A stretch of 63,052 nucleotides of DNA, taken from positions 1-63,052 of the forward strand of contig NZ_AOFQ01000065.1 in assembly GCF_000495915.1 (NCBI RefSeq), written 5' to 3'. The DNA comes from Stutzerimonas chloritidismutans AW-1. GTDB taxonomy: Bacteria > Pseudomonadota > Gammaproteobacteria > Pseudomonadales > Pseudomonadaceae. The notes beneath the pieces were generated by a model. That model did not search any database and was not told the DNA's origin. It saw only the letters and a list, made by a program, of their open reading frames with translations. Shown here one piece after another: positions 1 to 7,735 of the stretch (the first letter of the stretch is position 1; each line of letters begins with the position of its first letter). A program made the translations under genes and the position numbers.

Positions 1-76
1 AAGTCTGCCCCCCCGCCTGTGAGCCCTTCGTAAAGAAGGCGTGAAAATTCCGTCATTTGCCTGCTAGCGAACCGAT

Positions 77-760
77 ATGCGCATTCTCGTCATCGAAGAC
101 AACCGCGACATCCTGGCCAACGTGCTCGATTACCTCGAGCTCAAGGGCTACGTGGTCGACTGCGCGCAGGATGGCCTCAGCGGTCTGCACCTGGCCGCCA
201 CCCAGGACTACGACCTGATCGTGCTGGACCTGATGCTGCCGGGCATCGACGGACTGCAGGTGTGCAAGCGCCTGCGTGACGATGCCGGGCGTGATACGCC
301 GATCATCATGCTCACCGCCCGCGATGCGCTGCCTGACCGCATCAAGGGGCTGCAGGCCGGTGCCGACGACTATCTGATCAAGCCCTTCGCGCTGTCCGAG
401 CTGGTTGCCCGTATCGAGGCGATCCTGCGGCGCTGCCAGGGACCGCGCCGGCGTCAGCTGCAGGTGGCCGATCTCTGCTACGACCTGGACACCCTGGAAG
501 CCAGTCGTGGTGGCCAGCCGATTCGCCTCAACCCTATCGGCCACAAGCTGCTGGCGATCCTCATGCAGCGCAGCCCGGCGGTGGTGCGCCGCGAAGCGCT
601 GGAAGATGCCGTCTGGGGTGATCACGTGCCGGACAGCGATGCGTTGCGCAGCCATATCCACCAGTTGCGCCAGGTGCTCGACAAGCCGTTTGCCAAGCCG
701 TTGCTGCATACCGTGCACGGCCTTGGCTTCCGCCTGGCGGAGGACTGCGATGCTCGCTAA
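77..760 (+). CDS. colR: ColR-type response regulator (OmpR family)
   Basis: Two-component response regulator of 227 aa. The receiver domain spans about residues 1-115, with the acidic pair E7/D8, phospho-acceptor D51, T80 and K102 all in place. A winged-helix DNA-binding domain follows at about 125-222. The stop codon overlaps the start of the next gene, a sensor kinase, by 11 bases, so the two are translationally linked. Downstream genes (methyltransferase, InaA-like kinase, dgkA, sulfatase) match the type of envelope genes known to be controlled by ColR in Pseudomonas, and a ColR-type box lies just after the kinase gene. The assignment to ColR rather than another OmpR regulator rests on this neighbourhood and on the partner kinase. 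Confidence 0.9.
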   Translation: MRILVIEDNRDILANVLDYLELKGYVVDCAQDGLSGLHLAATQDYDLIVLDLMLPGIDGLQVCKRLRDDAGRDTPIIMLTARDALPDRIKGLQAGADDYLIKPFALSELVARIEAILRRCQGPRRRQLQVADLCYDLDTLEASRGGQPIRLNPIGHKLLAILMQRSPAVVRREALEDAVWGDHVPDSDALRSHIHQLRQVLDKPFAKPLLHTVHGLGFRLAEDCDAR

Positions 761-2027
761 GCAGCCGCTGGCGCGGCGGATCGTCATCGCCTTCACGCTG
801 ATGACGCTGGTGGTGAGCGGTGCGTTCGCCCTCGGCATCGTCGGCGTGGTGCACTTCATCGAGGAGCAGCTGGTCACCGAGGAGCTGAGTCGCGACCTGG
901 ACATCGTGCTCAACGAGGACCTGCCAAAGGGACGGACACCGCAGCTGGATACCAGCACCCACTTCTTCGCCTCGCATCTGCCCGAGCACCCGATGCCAAA
1001 GGTGTTTGCCGGGCTCGGCGAGGGGTTCACCGAGCTGGTTCGCGGTGACGATGCCTACTACGTCTATGTGCGCAATGTCGGCGCTGACCGCTACGTGCTG
1101 GTGCAGGAGCAGCACGAGTTCGAGGCCCGTGAGGATGCGCTGTTCAACGTCGTGCTGGCCGGCTTTCTGCTCAGCGTGCTCGGCGCCTGGGCGCTGGGGC
1201 GGCTGATGGCCAACCGGGTGTTGGCACCGGTCAGCCGCCTGGCCAACCAGGTACGCCACCGCGACCAACTGCATCCGCTGGCACCGCCGCTGGCCCTGCA
1301 GTATCCCGATGACGAGGTCGGCCATCTGGCCGCGGCGTTCGACAGCACCCTCGGCCAGCTGCGCCAGACCCTGGAGCGCGAGCGGCTGTTCACCGCCGAT
1401 GTCAGCCACGAACTACGCACCCCGTTGATGGTGGTGCTCGGCGCCTGCGAGCTGCTCGAGCAGCAGGCCGAGCTGTCGCCAGCCGCGCAGCGACCGCTGG
1501 CGCGCATCCAGCGCGCCGCGCGGGAAATGCACGAGCTGGTGGAAACCTTCCTGATGCTGGCGCGGGCGCGTCCGCAACAGACGTCCTTGGCCGGCGACGC
1601 CAGCTTGCGGAGCGTGGCGACCGAGCAGAGCGAGCGCTGGGCACCGTTGCTGGCGGAGAAGGGCCTGGCCTTCGAGCTGCTGGAGGAGGGCGAGGACCGC
1701 GGCGTCTACAACCACACCCTGCTCGGCACGGTGATGTCCAACCTGCTGCGCAACGCACTGCATTACACCGACCGCGGCACGGTGCGGCTGGTCCTCGACG
1801 AAGGTGGCTTTCGCGTCGAGGACAGCGGAGTGGGCATTCCCCTGGCGGAGCAGGAGCGTATGTTCCAGCCGTTCGTGCGGGGTGCCGAGGGGCGCGGCGA
1901 AGGGCTGGGGCTGGGGTTGTCGCTGGTCAAGCGGATCTGCGCGCACCAGGGCTGGCAGGTAGGTGTGGTGCCGCGGCAACCGCAGGGCAGCTGCTTTCAG
2001 GTGCGCTTTCATGACGGCGCTGTTTGA
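750..2027 (+). CDS. colS: ColS-type sensor histidine kinase
   Basis: Membrane sensor kinase of 425 aa. The ATG at 750 is chosen because it overlaps the colR stop and is followed directly by a positively charged N-terminus and a transmembrane helix (about 12-35). A short periplasmic domain of about 100 residues follows, then a second helix (about 132-152), a HAMP region, the H-box with the phospho-accepting His near residue 220 (SHELRTP), and an N/G-box ATPase domain (NLLRNAL, GVGIP, GLGLGLSLVK). At the end of the periplasmic loop there is an ExxE pair at E125 and E128 within HEFEARE. In P. putida ColS an ExxE motif binds Fe(III) and Zn(II), so metal sensing is a reasonable inference. Confidence 0.9.
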   Translation: MLAKQPLARRIVIAFTLMTLVVSGAFALGIVGVVHFIEEQLVTEELSRDLDIVLNEDLPKGRTPQLDTSTHFFASHLPEHPMPKVFAGLGEGFTELVRGDDAYYVYVRNVGADRYVLVQEQHEFEAREDALFNVVLAGFLLSVLGAWALGRLMANRVLAPVSRLANQVRHRDQLHPLAPPLALQYPDDEVGHLAAAFDSTLGQLRQTLERERLFTADVSHELRTPLMVVLGACELLEQQAELSPAAQRPLARIQRAAREMHELVETFLMLARARPQQTSLAGDASLRSVATEQSERWAPLLAEKGLAFELLEEGEDRGVYNHTLLGTVMSNLLRNALHYTDRGTVRLVLDEGGFRVEDSGVGIPLAEQERMFQPFVRGAEGRGEGLGLGLSLVKRICAHQGWQVGVVPRQPQGSCFQVRFHDGAV

Positions 2028-2039
2028 CGTTTTTTTCAC
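2024..2039 (+). promoter_or_regulatory. ColR-type binding box
   Basis: The 16 bases TTGACGTTTTTTTCAC match the consensus I recall for ColR sites in P. putida, (T/C)(T/C)NA(C/G)NN(T/C)TTTTTCAC, at every defined position. The box overlaps the colS stop codon and lies about 60 bases before the methyltransferase start. It is therefore placed to control the downstream envelope genes. A TTGACG at 2046-2051 could be the -35 of the regulated promoter. Confidence 0.6.
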
Positions 2040-2099
2040 ATCCCGTTGACGGGCCCTTGATGTCTGCCTGGTTAGTTTGGCGTTCCGTTTCCAACCGGA

Positions 2100-2786
2100 A
2101 TGCCCGCCATGACCACATCGAGCCCTATCGAACTGGAGTTCTCGCGCAAGTACGACCGCCAGCACGCCTACGAATACCTGCACAAGCATCAGGATGGCCC
2201 GGCCCGGCGGCTGTCGCACTGGCGTGACGAGCAGATGGCGCGCCGCGCACTGAAGATCGCCGGCGATCCTGATCTGGTGCTGGACCTGCCGTGCGGCGCC
2301 GGGCGCTTCTGGCCGCTGCTGGCCGAGCACCCAAGCCGGATGATCTTTGCCGCCGACAACTCCGCCGACATGCTGGCGATCGCCGAATCGGCGCATTCGC
2401 TGGAAGTGCTCAAGCGGGTCGAGACCTTTCAGACCTCCGCCTTCGCCATCGACATGGGTGACAACGCGGTAGACAACATCTTCTGCATGCGCCTACTGCA
2501 CCACATCGCCGACCCGGCGCACCGGCTGGCGATGCTGCGTGAGTTCCACCGCGTCACCCGTGACACGCTGATCGTCTCGCTGTGGGTCGATGGCAACTAC
2601 AAGGCCTGGAAGCGCAAGCGCCTGGAGCGCCGCCGGCCGGCGAAGGACAACCAGAACCGCTTCGTCGTCGCCCGTTCGGTGATCGAGGCGGAGTTCGCCG
2701 AGGCCGGCTTCGACATCCTCGACCGCAATGACTTCCTCCCGGGCTACGCCATGTGGCGGGTCTACGTGCTGCGCAAGCGGGGTTGA
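2100..2786 (+). CDS. class I SAM-dependent methyltransferase in the ColR block
   Basis: Predicted soluble methyltransferase of 228 aa. A Rossmann-type SAM-binding motif I is visible (LDLPCGAGRF), then an acidic motif II (FAADNSADML) and a post-motif segment (NIFCMRLLHHI). The ATG at 2109 is an alternative start. It sits directly behind colRS and before an InaA-like kinase, the order found for the ColR-regulated LPS-modification genes in pseudomonads. The substrate cannot be read from the sequence; lipid A/LPS or small-molecule methylation is inferred from context only. Confidence 0.8.
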   Translation: MPAMTTSSPIELEFSRKYDRQHAYEYLHKHQDGPARRLSHWRDEQMARRALKIAGDPDLVLDLPCGAGRFWPLLAEHPSRMIFAADNSADMLAIAESAHSLEVLKRVETFQTSAFAIDMGDNAVDNIFCMRLLHHIADPAHRLAMLREFHRVTRDTLIVSLWVDGNYKAWKRKRLERRRPAKDNQNRFVVARSVIEAEFAEAGFDILDRNDFLPGYAMWRVYVLRKRG

Positions 2787-2788
2787 AC

Positions 2789-3508
2789 ATGAGCCGACCA
2801 CTCGTACTGCCGGCCCGCGAAGCGCGTACCAGCACCTTCCAGCGCTGGTGGAACACCCAGGGCGAATGGGTCGAGGAACCTAACCAGCGCCGCGCCGGCG
2901 AAAGCGGTGTGCAACGGATACGGCTGCGCGATCCGCAGCAGCCGCTGCTGTACTGCAAACGGCAGATTGGCCACCTGTATCGCTCGCTGCTGCATCCGTT
3001 CGGCCGGCCCACGGTGCTGCGCGAATTGCAGGCGCTGCAAGCATTCGCCCGGCTCGGCGTGCAGGTGCCGGAACTGGTCTACTGCGGCACGCGACAACAG
3101 GCCGGGCAGTGGCAGGCGCTGCTGGTGACGGCGGAGCTGGAAGGCTTCGTCAGCCTGGAGGACTGGTATCAACAGGACTTGGGGGGGCGCTTCGGTCCGA
3201 CGGTACAGGAGCGCATGCTGACAGCGGTCGGAATTAGCCTCGGTCGCATCCACCAGGCACGCTGGCAGCATGGCTGCTGCTACCCCAAGCACATCTTCAT
3301 CAGGGTTCAGGGTGAAGGTGACGCGGCCAGCGTCGAAGTCGCGCTGCTCGATCTGGAAAAGAGTCGTCGCCGTTTGCGGCGTAGCGCCGCGGCACGGCAT
3401 GACCTGCGCCAGCTCAAGCGTCATCGCCAGAGCATGCCGGAGCACGACTGGCAACGACTGCTGACTGCCCACGGCACGTTCAGCCAGATGCGCTGCGATG
3501 TCATCTAA
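2789..3508 (+). CDS. inaA: InaA/lipopolysaccharide-kinase family protein
   Basis: Protein of 239 aa starting two bases after the methyltransferase stop. It has the compact kinase fold signature of the Kdo/WaaP-like InaA family: a Lys-rich ATP-lobe segment (LLYCKRQIGHLYRS), a catalytic-loop-like segment (HGCCYPKHIFI, about residues 160-170) and a DFG-like acidic element (LLDLEKS). Members phosphorylate sugars of LPS or are linked to acid and antimicrobial stress. Note that the usual HGD of the catalytic loop reads HGC here, so catalytic competence is less certain. It forms an operon with the preceding gene and dgkA. Confidence 0.75.
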   Translation: MSRPLVLPAREARTSTFQRWWNTQGEWVEEPNQRRAGESGVQRIRLRDPQQPLLYCKRQIGHLYRSLLHPFGRPTVLRELQALQAFARLGVQVPELVYCGTRQQAGQWQALLVTAELEGFVSLEDWYQQDLGGRFGPTVQERMLTAVGISLGRIHQARWQHGCCYPKHIFIRVQGEGDAASVEVALLDLEKSRRRLRRSAAARHDLRQLKRHRQSMPEHDWQRLLTAHGTFSQMRCDVI

Positions 3509-3569
3509 GTCGGCCCGCGTGATGAGCGATGACGCGGCAAGCGTTGACGTGCCGGTTGGTGGTGCGGTC

Positions 3570-3926
3570 ATGAAAGGGCGCAGCGGGCTGGAGCGCATCT
3601 GGTATGCCGCCGGCTACTCCGCCGCCGGCCTCAAGGCCGCCTATCGGGGCGAGGCGGCGTTTCGCCAGTTGGTGCTGCTGAACCTGCTGCTGATTCCGCT
3701 GGCCTTCCTGCTCGACGTCAGCCGCGTCGAGCGCGCTGTGCTGATTGCCGTGGTGTTTCTCGGCCTGATCGTCGAACTGCTCAACTCGGCCATCGAGGCG
3801 ACGGTCGACCGCATCTCTTTCGAACTGCATCCGCTCGCCAAACAGGCCAAGGACATGGGCAGCGCCGCGCAATTGCTGGCGCTGTGCCTGATCGCTCTGG
3901 TCTGGGCGGTGATCCTCATCCCCTGA
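3570..3926 (+). CDS. dgkA: diacylglycerol kinase (DgkA)
   Basis: Small integral-membrane kinase of about 118 aa that phosphorylates diacylglycerol, recycling the lipid left after phosphoglycerol or phosphoethanolamine transfer. Three hydrophobic segments are visible. The family motif ELLNSAIEATVDR (about residues 60-72) and KDMGSAAQ carry the conserved Glu, Asn, Lys and Asp. The start at 3570 gives the usual DgkA length; in-frame ATGs at 3498 (overlapping inaA) and 3522 would add a polar N-terminal extension. The gene directly precedes a sulfatase-type transferase, the enzyme expected to generate its diacylglycerol substrate. Confidence 0.9.
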   Translation: MKGRSGLERIWYAAGYSAAGLKAAYRGEAAFRQLVLLNLLLIPLAFLLDVSRVERAVLIAVVFLGLIVELLNSAIEATVDRISFELHPLAKQAKDMGSAAQLLALCLIALVWAVILIP

Positions 3927-3937
3927 AGGACGTACCC

Positions 3938-6103
3938 ATGCTTTCCTCTTTGCGACGCTCTGCTCGAGAGCGCCCGGCGTCCGGCTTCAATGGCCTGGCC
4001 GCGCACCTGCGCTTCACGTTCGCCAGTGCGCTGGCCCTGCTGGTGCTGTTCGCTCTGTTGCGGCTGGGCTTGCTGCTGTTCAACCGCGAGCTGATCGGCA
4101 GTACACCGCTGGCCAGCTTCGTCGAGGCGTTCGGCAACGGCCTGCGCTTCGACCTGCGGCTGACGGTGTACACCCTGCTGCCACTGCTGCTCGGCGTGCT
4201 GAGCATGCGAGTGATGGCCGTCCGGAGCCTGCTGCGGCTGTGGTTGAGTGTGTGTGCCAGCTTGACGATCCTGCTCGGGCTGATCGAGCTGAACTTCTAT
4301 CGCGAGTTCCATCAGCGCCTCAACAGTCTGGTGTTCCAGTATCTGCAGGAAGATCCGGCCACCGTGCTGAGCATGCTCTGGCATGGTTTTCCGGTACTGC
4401 AGCTGCTGGCGAGCTGGGGCGTGGCGAGCGTGGCGATGTACGTCCTGTTCGGCTGGCTGGAGCGGCTGACCCGTGGCGCGCCGGCTGTGTGCGAGACCGG
4501 CGCGAGCCGCCGCGGCTCGGCCTGGTATACCCGTGCGGCGGTATTCGGCGTGCTGATACTGGTCTGCGTGGTGGCTGCCCGCGGCACGCTGCGCCAGGGA
4601 CCGCCGCTGCGTTGGGGCGATGCCTTTACTACCGAGTCGATGTTCGCCAATCACCTCGGCCTGAACGCGACACTGTCGCTGTATGACGCGGCGAAAAACC
4701 GCTTTTCCAGCCACCGCGACAACAGCTGGAAGGCGACGCTGCCGGCCGAGCAGGCGCAGGCGATCACCCGCGAGCTGCTGCTGACCGGCAACGATCAACT
4801 GGTGGATGCCGAACTGGCGCCGGTGCGCCGGAATTTCCAGCCGCCGGTGGACGGCCAGCTGCCGGTGCGCAACGTGGTGGTGATCCTGATGGAAAGCTTC
4901 GCCGGGCGCTTCGTCGGCGCGTTGGGCAGCGGGGAAGGCATCACGCCGAACTTTGACCGCCTGGCCGGCGAGGGGCTGCTGTTCGAGCGCTTCTTCGCCA
5001 ACGGCACCCACACCCACCAGGGCATGTTCGCCAGCATGGCCTGCTTCCCCAACTTGCCGGGCTTCGAGTACCTGATGCAGACGCCGGAAGGCGGCAACCG
5101 CTTCTCCGGGTTGCCGCAGTTGCTCAGCGCACGGGCGTTCAACGACCTCTACGTCTACAACGGCGACTTTGCCTGGGACAACCAGTCCGGATTTTTCAGC
5201 AATCAGGGCATGACGCGCTTCATCGGCCGCGGCGACTACGTCGACCCGGTCGTCGCCGACCCGACCTGGGGCGTATCCGATCAGGACATGTTCACCCGCG
5301 CTGCCGAGGAGCTAGCGCTGCTTGACCGCAGCAAACCGTTCTATGCGCTGTTGCAGACGCTGTCCAATCACACGCCCTATGCGCTGCCGGAGCAGTTGCC
5401 GATTGCCGTCGTCGAGGGGCATGGCGCGCTGGATCAGCACCTGACCGCGATGCGCTATTCGGACTGGGCGCTGGGCCGGTTCTTCGATCAGGTGCGTGAC
5501 GAGCCCTGGTTCAAGCAGACGCTGTTCGTGGTAGTCGGTGATCACGGCTTCGGGGTGCCGGAGGAGGTGACCGAGATGGACCTGTTCCGCTTCAACGTAC
5601 CGCTGCTGCTGATCGCGCCGGGTATCAGCGAGCGCTTCGGCAGCCGCCGTGATGTAGTGGGTACCCAGGTCGACGTGGTGCCGACGATCATGGGCCGCCT
5701 CGGCGGTGAGGTTCGACACCAGTGCTGGGGGCGCGATCTGCTCAGCCTGGCGGCGGATGATCCGGGCTTCGGCATCATCAAACCGTCGGGCAGCGACCAG
5801 ACGGTGGCGATGATTCGCGGTGACCGCGTGCTGGTACAGCCCAAGGAGCAAGCGGCGCGCCTGTATCGTTATCGCCTGGGGGCCAACCCGCAGGGCGACC
5901 GCCTCGCGCCGGATGCCGAGGCAGCGCAGTTGCAGCGCCAGCTCGAAGCCTACCTGCAGACCGCGACTGCCAGCCTGCTGGCCAACCGCAGCGGTGATCG
6001 CGAGCGCGAGGCCGCGCCGGGCGGCGTACCGCTGGCCAGTGCAGTCATACCCGCAGAGCCGTCCAAGACGCCGAGCCAGGTGCGTAAGGCGAGCGAAGGC
6101 TGA
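3938..6103 (+). CDS. LTA-synthase-type membrane sulfatase (phosphoglycerol/phosphoethanolamine transferase)
   Basis: Membrane enzyme of 721 aa. About five hydrophobic helices occupy the first 240 residues, followed by a periplasmic alkaline-phosphatase/sulfatase domain. Catalytic elements are visible: a metal-binding Glu in VILMESFAG, a Thr nucleophile in NGTHTHQGMF, and the metal-binding Asp-His pair in VVGDHGFG. The start is set 11 bases after dgkA, with a GGA-type ribosome site before it. LTA-synthase-like proteins transfer a phospho-headgroup from a phospholipid and release diacylglycerol. The dgkA coupling therefore fits. Whether the headgroup is phosphoglycerol or phosphoethanolamine cannot be decided from sequence alone. 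Confidence 0.85.
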   Translation: MLSSLRRSARERPASGFNGLAAHLRFTFASALALLVLFALLRLGLLLFNRELIGSTPLASFVEAFGNGLRFDLRLTVYTLLPLLLGVLSMRVMAVRSLLRLWLSVCASLTILLGLIELNFYREFHQRLNSLVFQYLQEDPATVLSMLWHGFPVLQLLASWGVASVAMYVLFGWLERLTRGAPAVCETGASRRGSAWYTRAAVFGVLILVCVVAARGTLRQGPPLRWGDAFTTESMFANHLGLNATLSLYDAAKNRFSSHRDNSWKATLPAEQAQAITRELLLTGNDQLVDAELAPVRRNFQPPVDGQLPVRNVVVILMESFAGRFVGALGSGEGITPNFDRLAGEGLLFERFFANGTHTHQGMFASMACFPNLPGFEYLMQTPEGGNRFSGLPQLLSARAFNDLYVYNGDFAWDNQSGFFSNQGMTRFIGRGDYVDPVVADPTWGVSDQDMFTRAAEELALLDRSKPFYALLQTLSNHTPYALPEQLPIAVVEGHGALDQHLTAMRYSDWALGRFFDQVRDEPWFKQTLFVVVGDHGFGVPEEVTEMDLFRFNVPLLLIAPGISERFGSRRDVVGTQVDVVPTIMGRLGGEVRHQCWGRDLLSLAADDPGFGIIKPSGSDQTVAMIRGDRVLVQPKEQAARLYRYRLGANPQGDRLAPDAEAAQLQRQLEAYLQTATASLLANRSGDREREAAPGGVPLASAVIPAEPSKTPSQVRKASEG

Positions 6104-6121
6104 GATTCAGCGCATCGGTGG

Positions 6122-6154
6122 CGAACGCCGCGGCCGAGAGGTTCGCGGCGTTCG
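6122..6154. terminator. hairpin between convergent genes
   Basis: An 11-bp perfect inverted repeat (CGAACGCCGCG / CGCGGCGTTCG) with an 11-base loop lies in the 63-bp gap between the sulfatase gene and the convergent cation-stress gene. There is no long T tract, so it is a probable bidirectional terminator rather than a certain one. Confidence 0.55.
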
Positions 6155-6166
6155 GCTGTATGACGG

Positions 6167-6631
6167 CTACTGATCGTGCAGCGAGGCCAATTCGGTGGAC
6201 GCGTTCTGGCGGGCGAGGAAGCTCACCAGCTTCTGCCGCTGACGGGCGTCGAGCAGCTCGCGTTCGTTCAGCAGCTGCTCGATCTGCAACTGTTGGCGAG
6301 CGTCGCGCAGTTCACCGAGCTTTGCCTGCTCGCTGGCGATCTGCGCGGGGTCGACCCGCTCGCCGAGCAGTGCCTGTAGCAACTTGCTGCGCTGGGCATC
6401 GAGGTCACTGTCGAGGGCACGCAGCCGGGCCAGATAGGGCGCCTGGCCGTCATGCCAGCGCCCGAGCTGGTTGGCGCTAAGCTCCAGCTGGTGCGACAGT
6501 TCGGTTGGTGCGCCGGACGGCATGGGCAGCCCGTCGGTTTGCAGTTTCTGCCAGGCGAGCGCGCCCAGCACGCCACAGTTGACCAGTAGCGACAGCGCCA
6601 GGGCTCCGCGCAGAGTGGAAGTCGTCATCAT
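6167..6631 (-). CDS. periplasmic heavy-metal-resistance/Spy-CpxP-like protein
   Basis: Protein of 154 aa with an N-terminal membrane anchor or signal (about residues 9-27, ALALSLLVNCGVLGALAW). The rest is an almost wholly alpha-helical, Gln/Leu/Arg-rich domain. The pattern of long amphipathic helices with LxxLR repeats is typical of the CnrR/ZraP/CpxP-type metal-resistance family. It lies 26 bases downstream of the diheme cytochrome gene on the same strand, so it is probably the last gene of that operon. No Cys or clustered His is present, so direct metal binding is not evident. Confidence 0.65.
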   Translation of the reverse strand: MMTTSTLRGALALSLLVNCGVLGALAWQKLQTDGLPMPSGAPTELSHQLELSANQLGRWHDGQAPYLARLRALDSDLDAQRSKLLQALLGERVDPAQIASEQAKLGELRDARQQLQIEQLLNERELLDARQRQKLVSFLARQNASTELASLHDQ

Positions 6632-6657
6632 GAATTACCTCAGTGGGGAAACGGCGC

Positions 6658-7179
6658 TTAGCGCGGAATCTTCACGCGATCTTCATCGAAGTCGCCGCTC
6701 TCGGCGTCGCGGTGGCAGGCCACGCAGTTGGCGCGGCCGCCCACCGATTCACGCTTGAACTTGGCTTCGCTGACCTCGTCATGCTTGCGCTCGAACCAGC
6801 GGGTCTGGCTGATGCGTGGCGGCTCGCCGGCGGTCGGCGACGGCTCGACAGGCAACCTGTTGCCCGCCGAGGCGCGGAGCAGGAATTCGAGGATCTCGCG
6901 CTCCTGGTCGGGATCGAGCGTGGCGTTGCTGCCGTAGTGCTCATCGAGCGTCTGCATCTGCTGGCGCCAGGCCTTGGCCGGCAGCAGGCCCGGCGGGTAG
7001 AGCATGTGGCAGGCGGCGCATTCTTCCTTCCACACCAGCGGTGCGTCGTTCGGCACCGCCAGGCGCTTGGGGCGCTTGTAGCCCTGGCGATCATGGTCGT
7101 CGTCATCGGCAAGGCTGAAGCCGGTCAGCGCCAAGGCGGAGGTCAGTCCGGCGACGGCAACGATGGATGCGATCTTCAT
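6658..7179 (-). CDS. diheme cytochrome c (DHC type)
   Basis: Periplasmic electron carrier of 173 aa with a signal peptide (about residues 1-24). Two c-type heme sites are visible, CAACH near residue 54 and CVACH near residue 156. The spacing and the WKEECAACHMLYPPGLLP segment agree with the diheme cytochrome of the DHC family. DHC passes electrons between a membrane cytochrome b and an oxygen-binding SHP-type heme protein. That gene set is present here: the SHP-like gene is immediately upstream and the cytochrome b gene is divergent. Confidence 0.85.
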   Translation of the reverse strand: MKIASIVAVAGLTSALALTGFSLADDDDHDRQGYKRPKRLAVPNDAPLVWKEECAACHMLYPPGLLPAKAWRQQMQTLDEHYGSNATLDPDQEREILEFLLRASAGNRLPVEPSPTAGEPPRISQTRWFERKHDEVSEAKFKRESVGGRANCVACHRDAESGDFDEDRVKIPR

Positions 7180-7188
7180 GGCGCGCTC

Positions 7189-7596
7189 CTATTGGATGCT
7201 GTCTATCCAGCTGATGAAGTCGCCTTTTTCCTGCGCCGTGCATTCGCGGGCGAAGACGTCGTCGCAGTTGCGGCGGAACCATTTCTCGACCTTCTTCAGG
7301 TCGGTGAAGCGCTCCGGGTTGGCGGCCGGGGCGAGCGGATCGACCTTGCGGTGCGCCGGCGTCTTGCCGGGCTGACGCGGGTCGGCGGTGTGGCAGGTGG
7401 TGCAGCTCATGGTCTTGCCGTCGCGCTGCTCCTCGGCGAAGTACAGCGCCTTGCCGCGCTCGGCGGAGAAACCGGCGAAGTTCGGATTCTCCTGACGCGC
7501 CTGGGCGGCGTAGCCGGCCAGCAGCGGGTGTTCGGTTTCGGCCAGGGCCGGCAGGCTCAGGCAGCAGGACAGGAGGATGATCCAGCGGGCTTTCAT
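7189..7596 (-). CDS. SHP-like monoheme cytochrome c (DUF1924)
   Basis: Periplasmic cytochrome of 135 aa with a signal peptide ending near ALA-E (residue 19) and one heme site, CTTCH near residue 66. The segment KVDPLAPAANPERFTDLKKV and the C-terminal CDDVFARECTAQEKGDFISW are characteristic of the DUF1924 / sphaeroides-heme-protein group, whose members bind O2 or NO at an open heme site. It begins the operon SHP-DHC-metal protein and is divergent from the cytochrome b fusion gene. The physiological role of these systems is poorly known. Confidence 0.85.
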   Translation of the reverse strand: MKARWIILLSCCLSLPALAETEHPLLAGYAAQARQENPNFAGFSAERGKALYFAEEQRDGKTMSCTTCHTADPRQPGKTPAHRKVDPLAPAANPERFTDLKKVEKWFRRNCDDVFARECTAQEKGDFISWIDSIQ

Positions 7597-7735
7597 GGTG
7601 CGCTCTCCGGTTGGGAATGAGCGCAGCCTAGGCGCGCTGCCTTACGCCAAGCTGAACCGCAGCGGCCGGTGGCGTTCAGTTTCGTTTCAGCTCGCGGGAA
7701 TACAAAGACGGCATCCATCAAAGAGGATCGCCGTC

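Noticed and set aside
3641..5017. Long antisense reading frames in the GC-rich half (for example opposite the sulfatase, rhodanese and Mo-hydroxylase genes)
   Set aside because: They are by-products of high GC codon use opposite well-identified genes, with low-complexity Arg/Ala/Gln composition and no domains.
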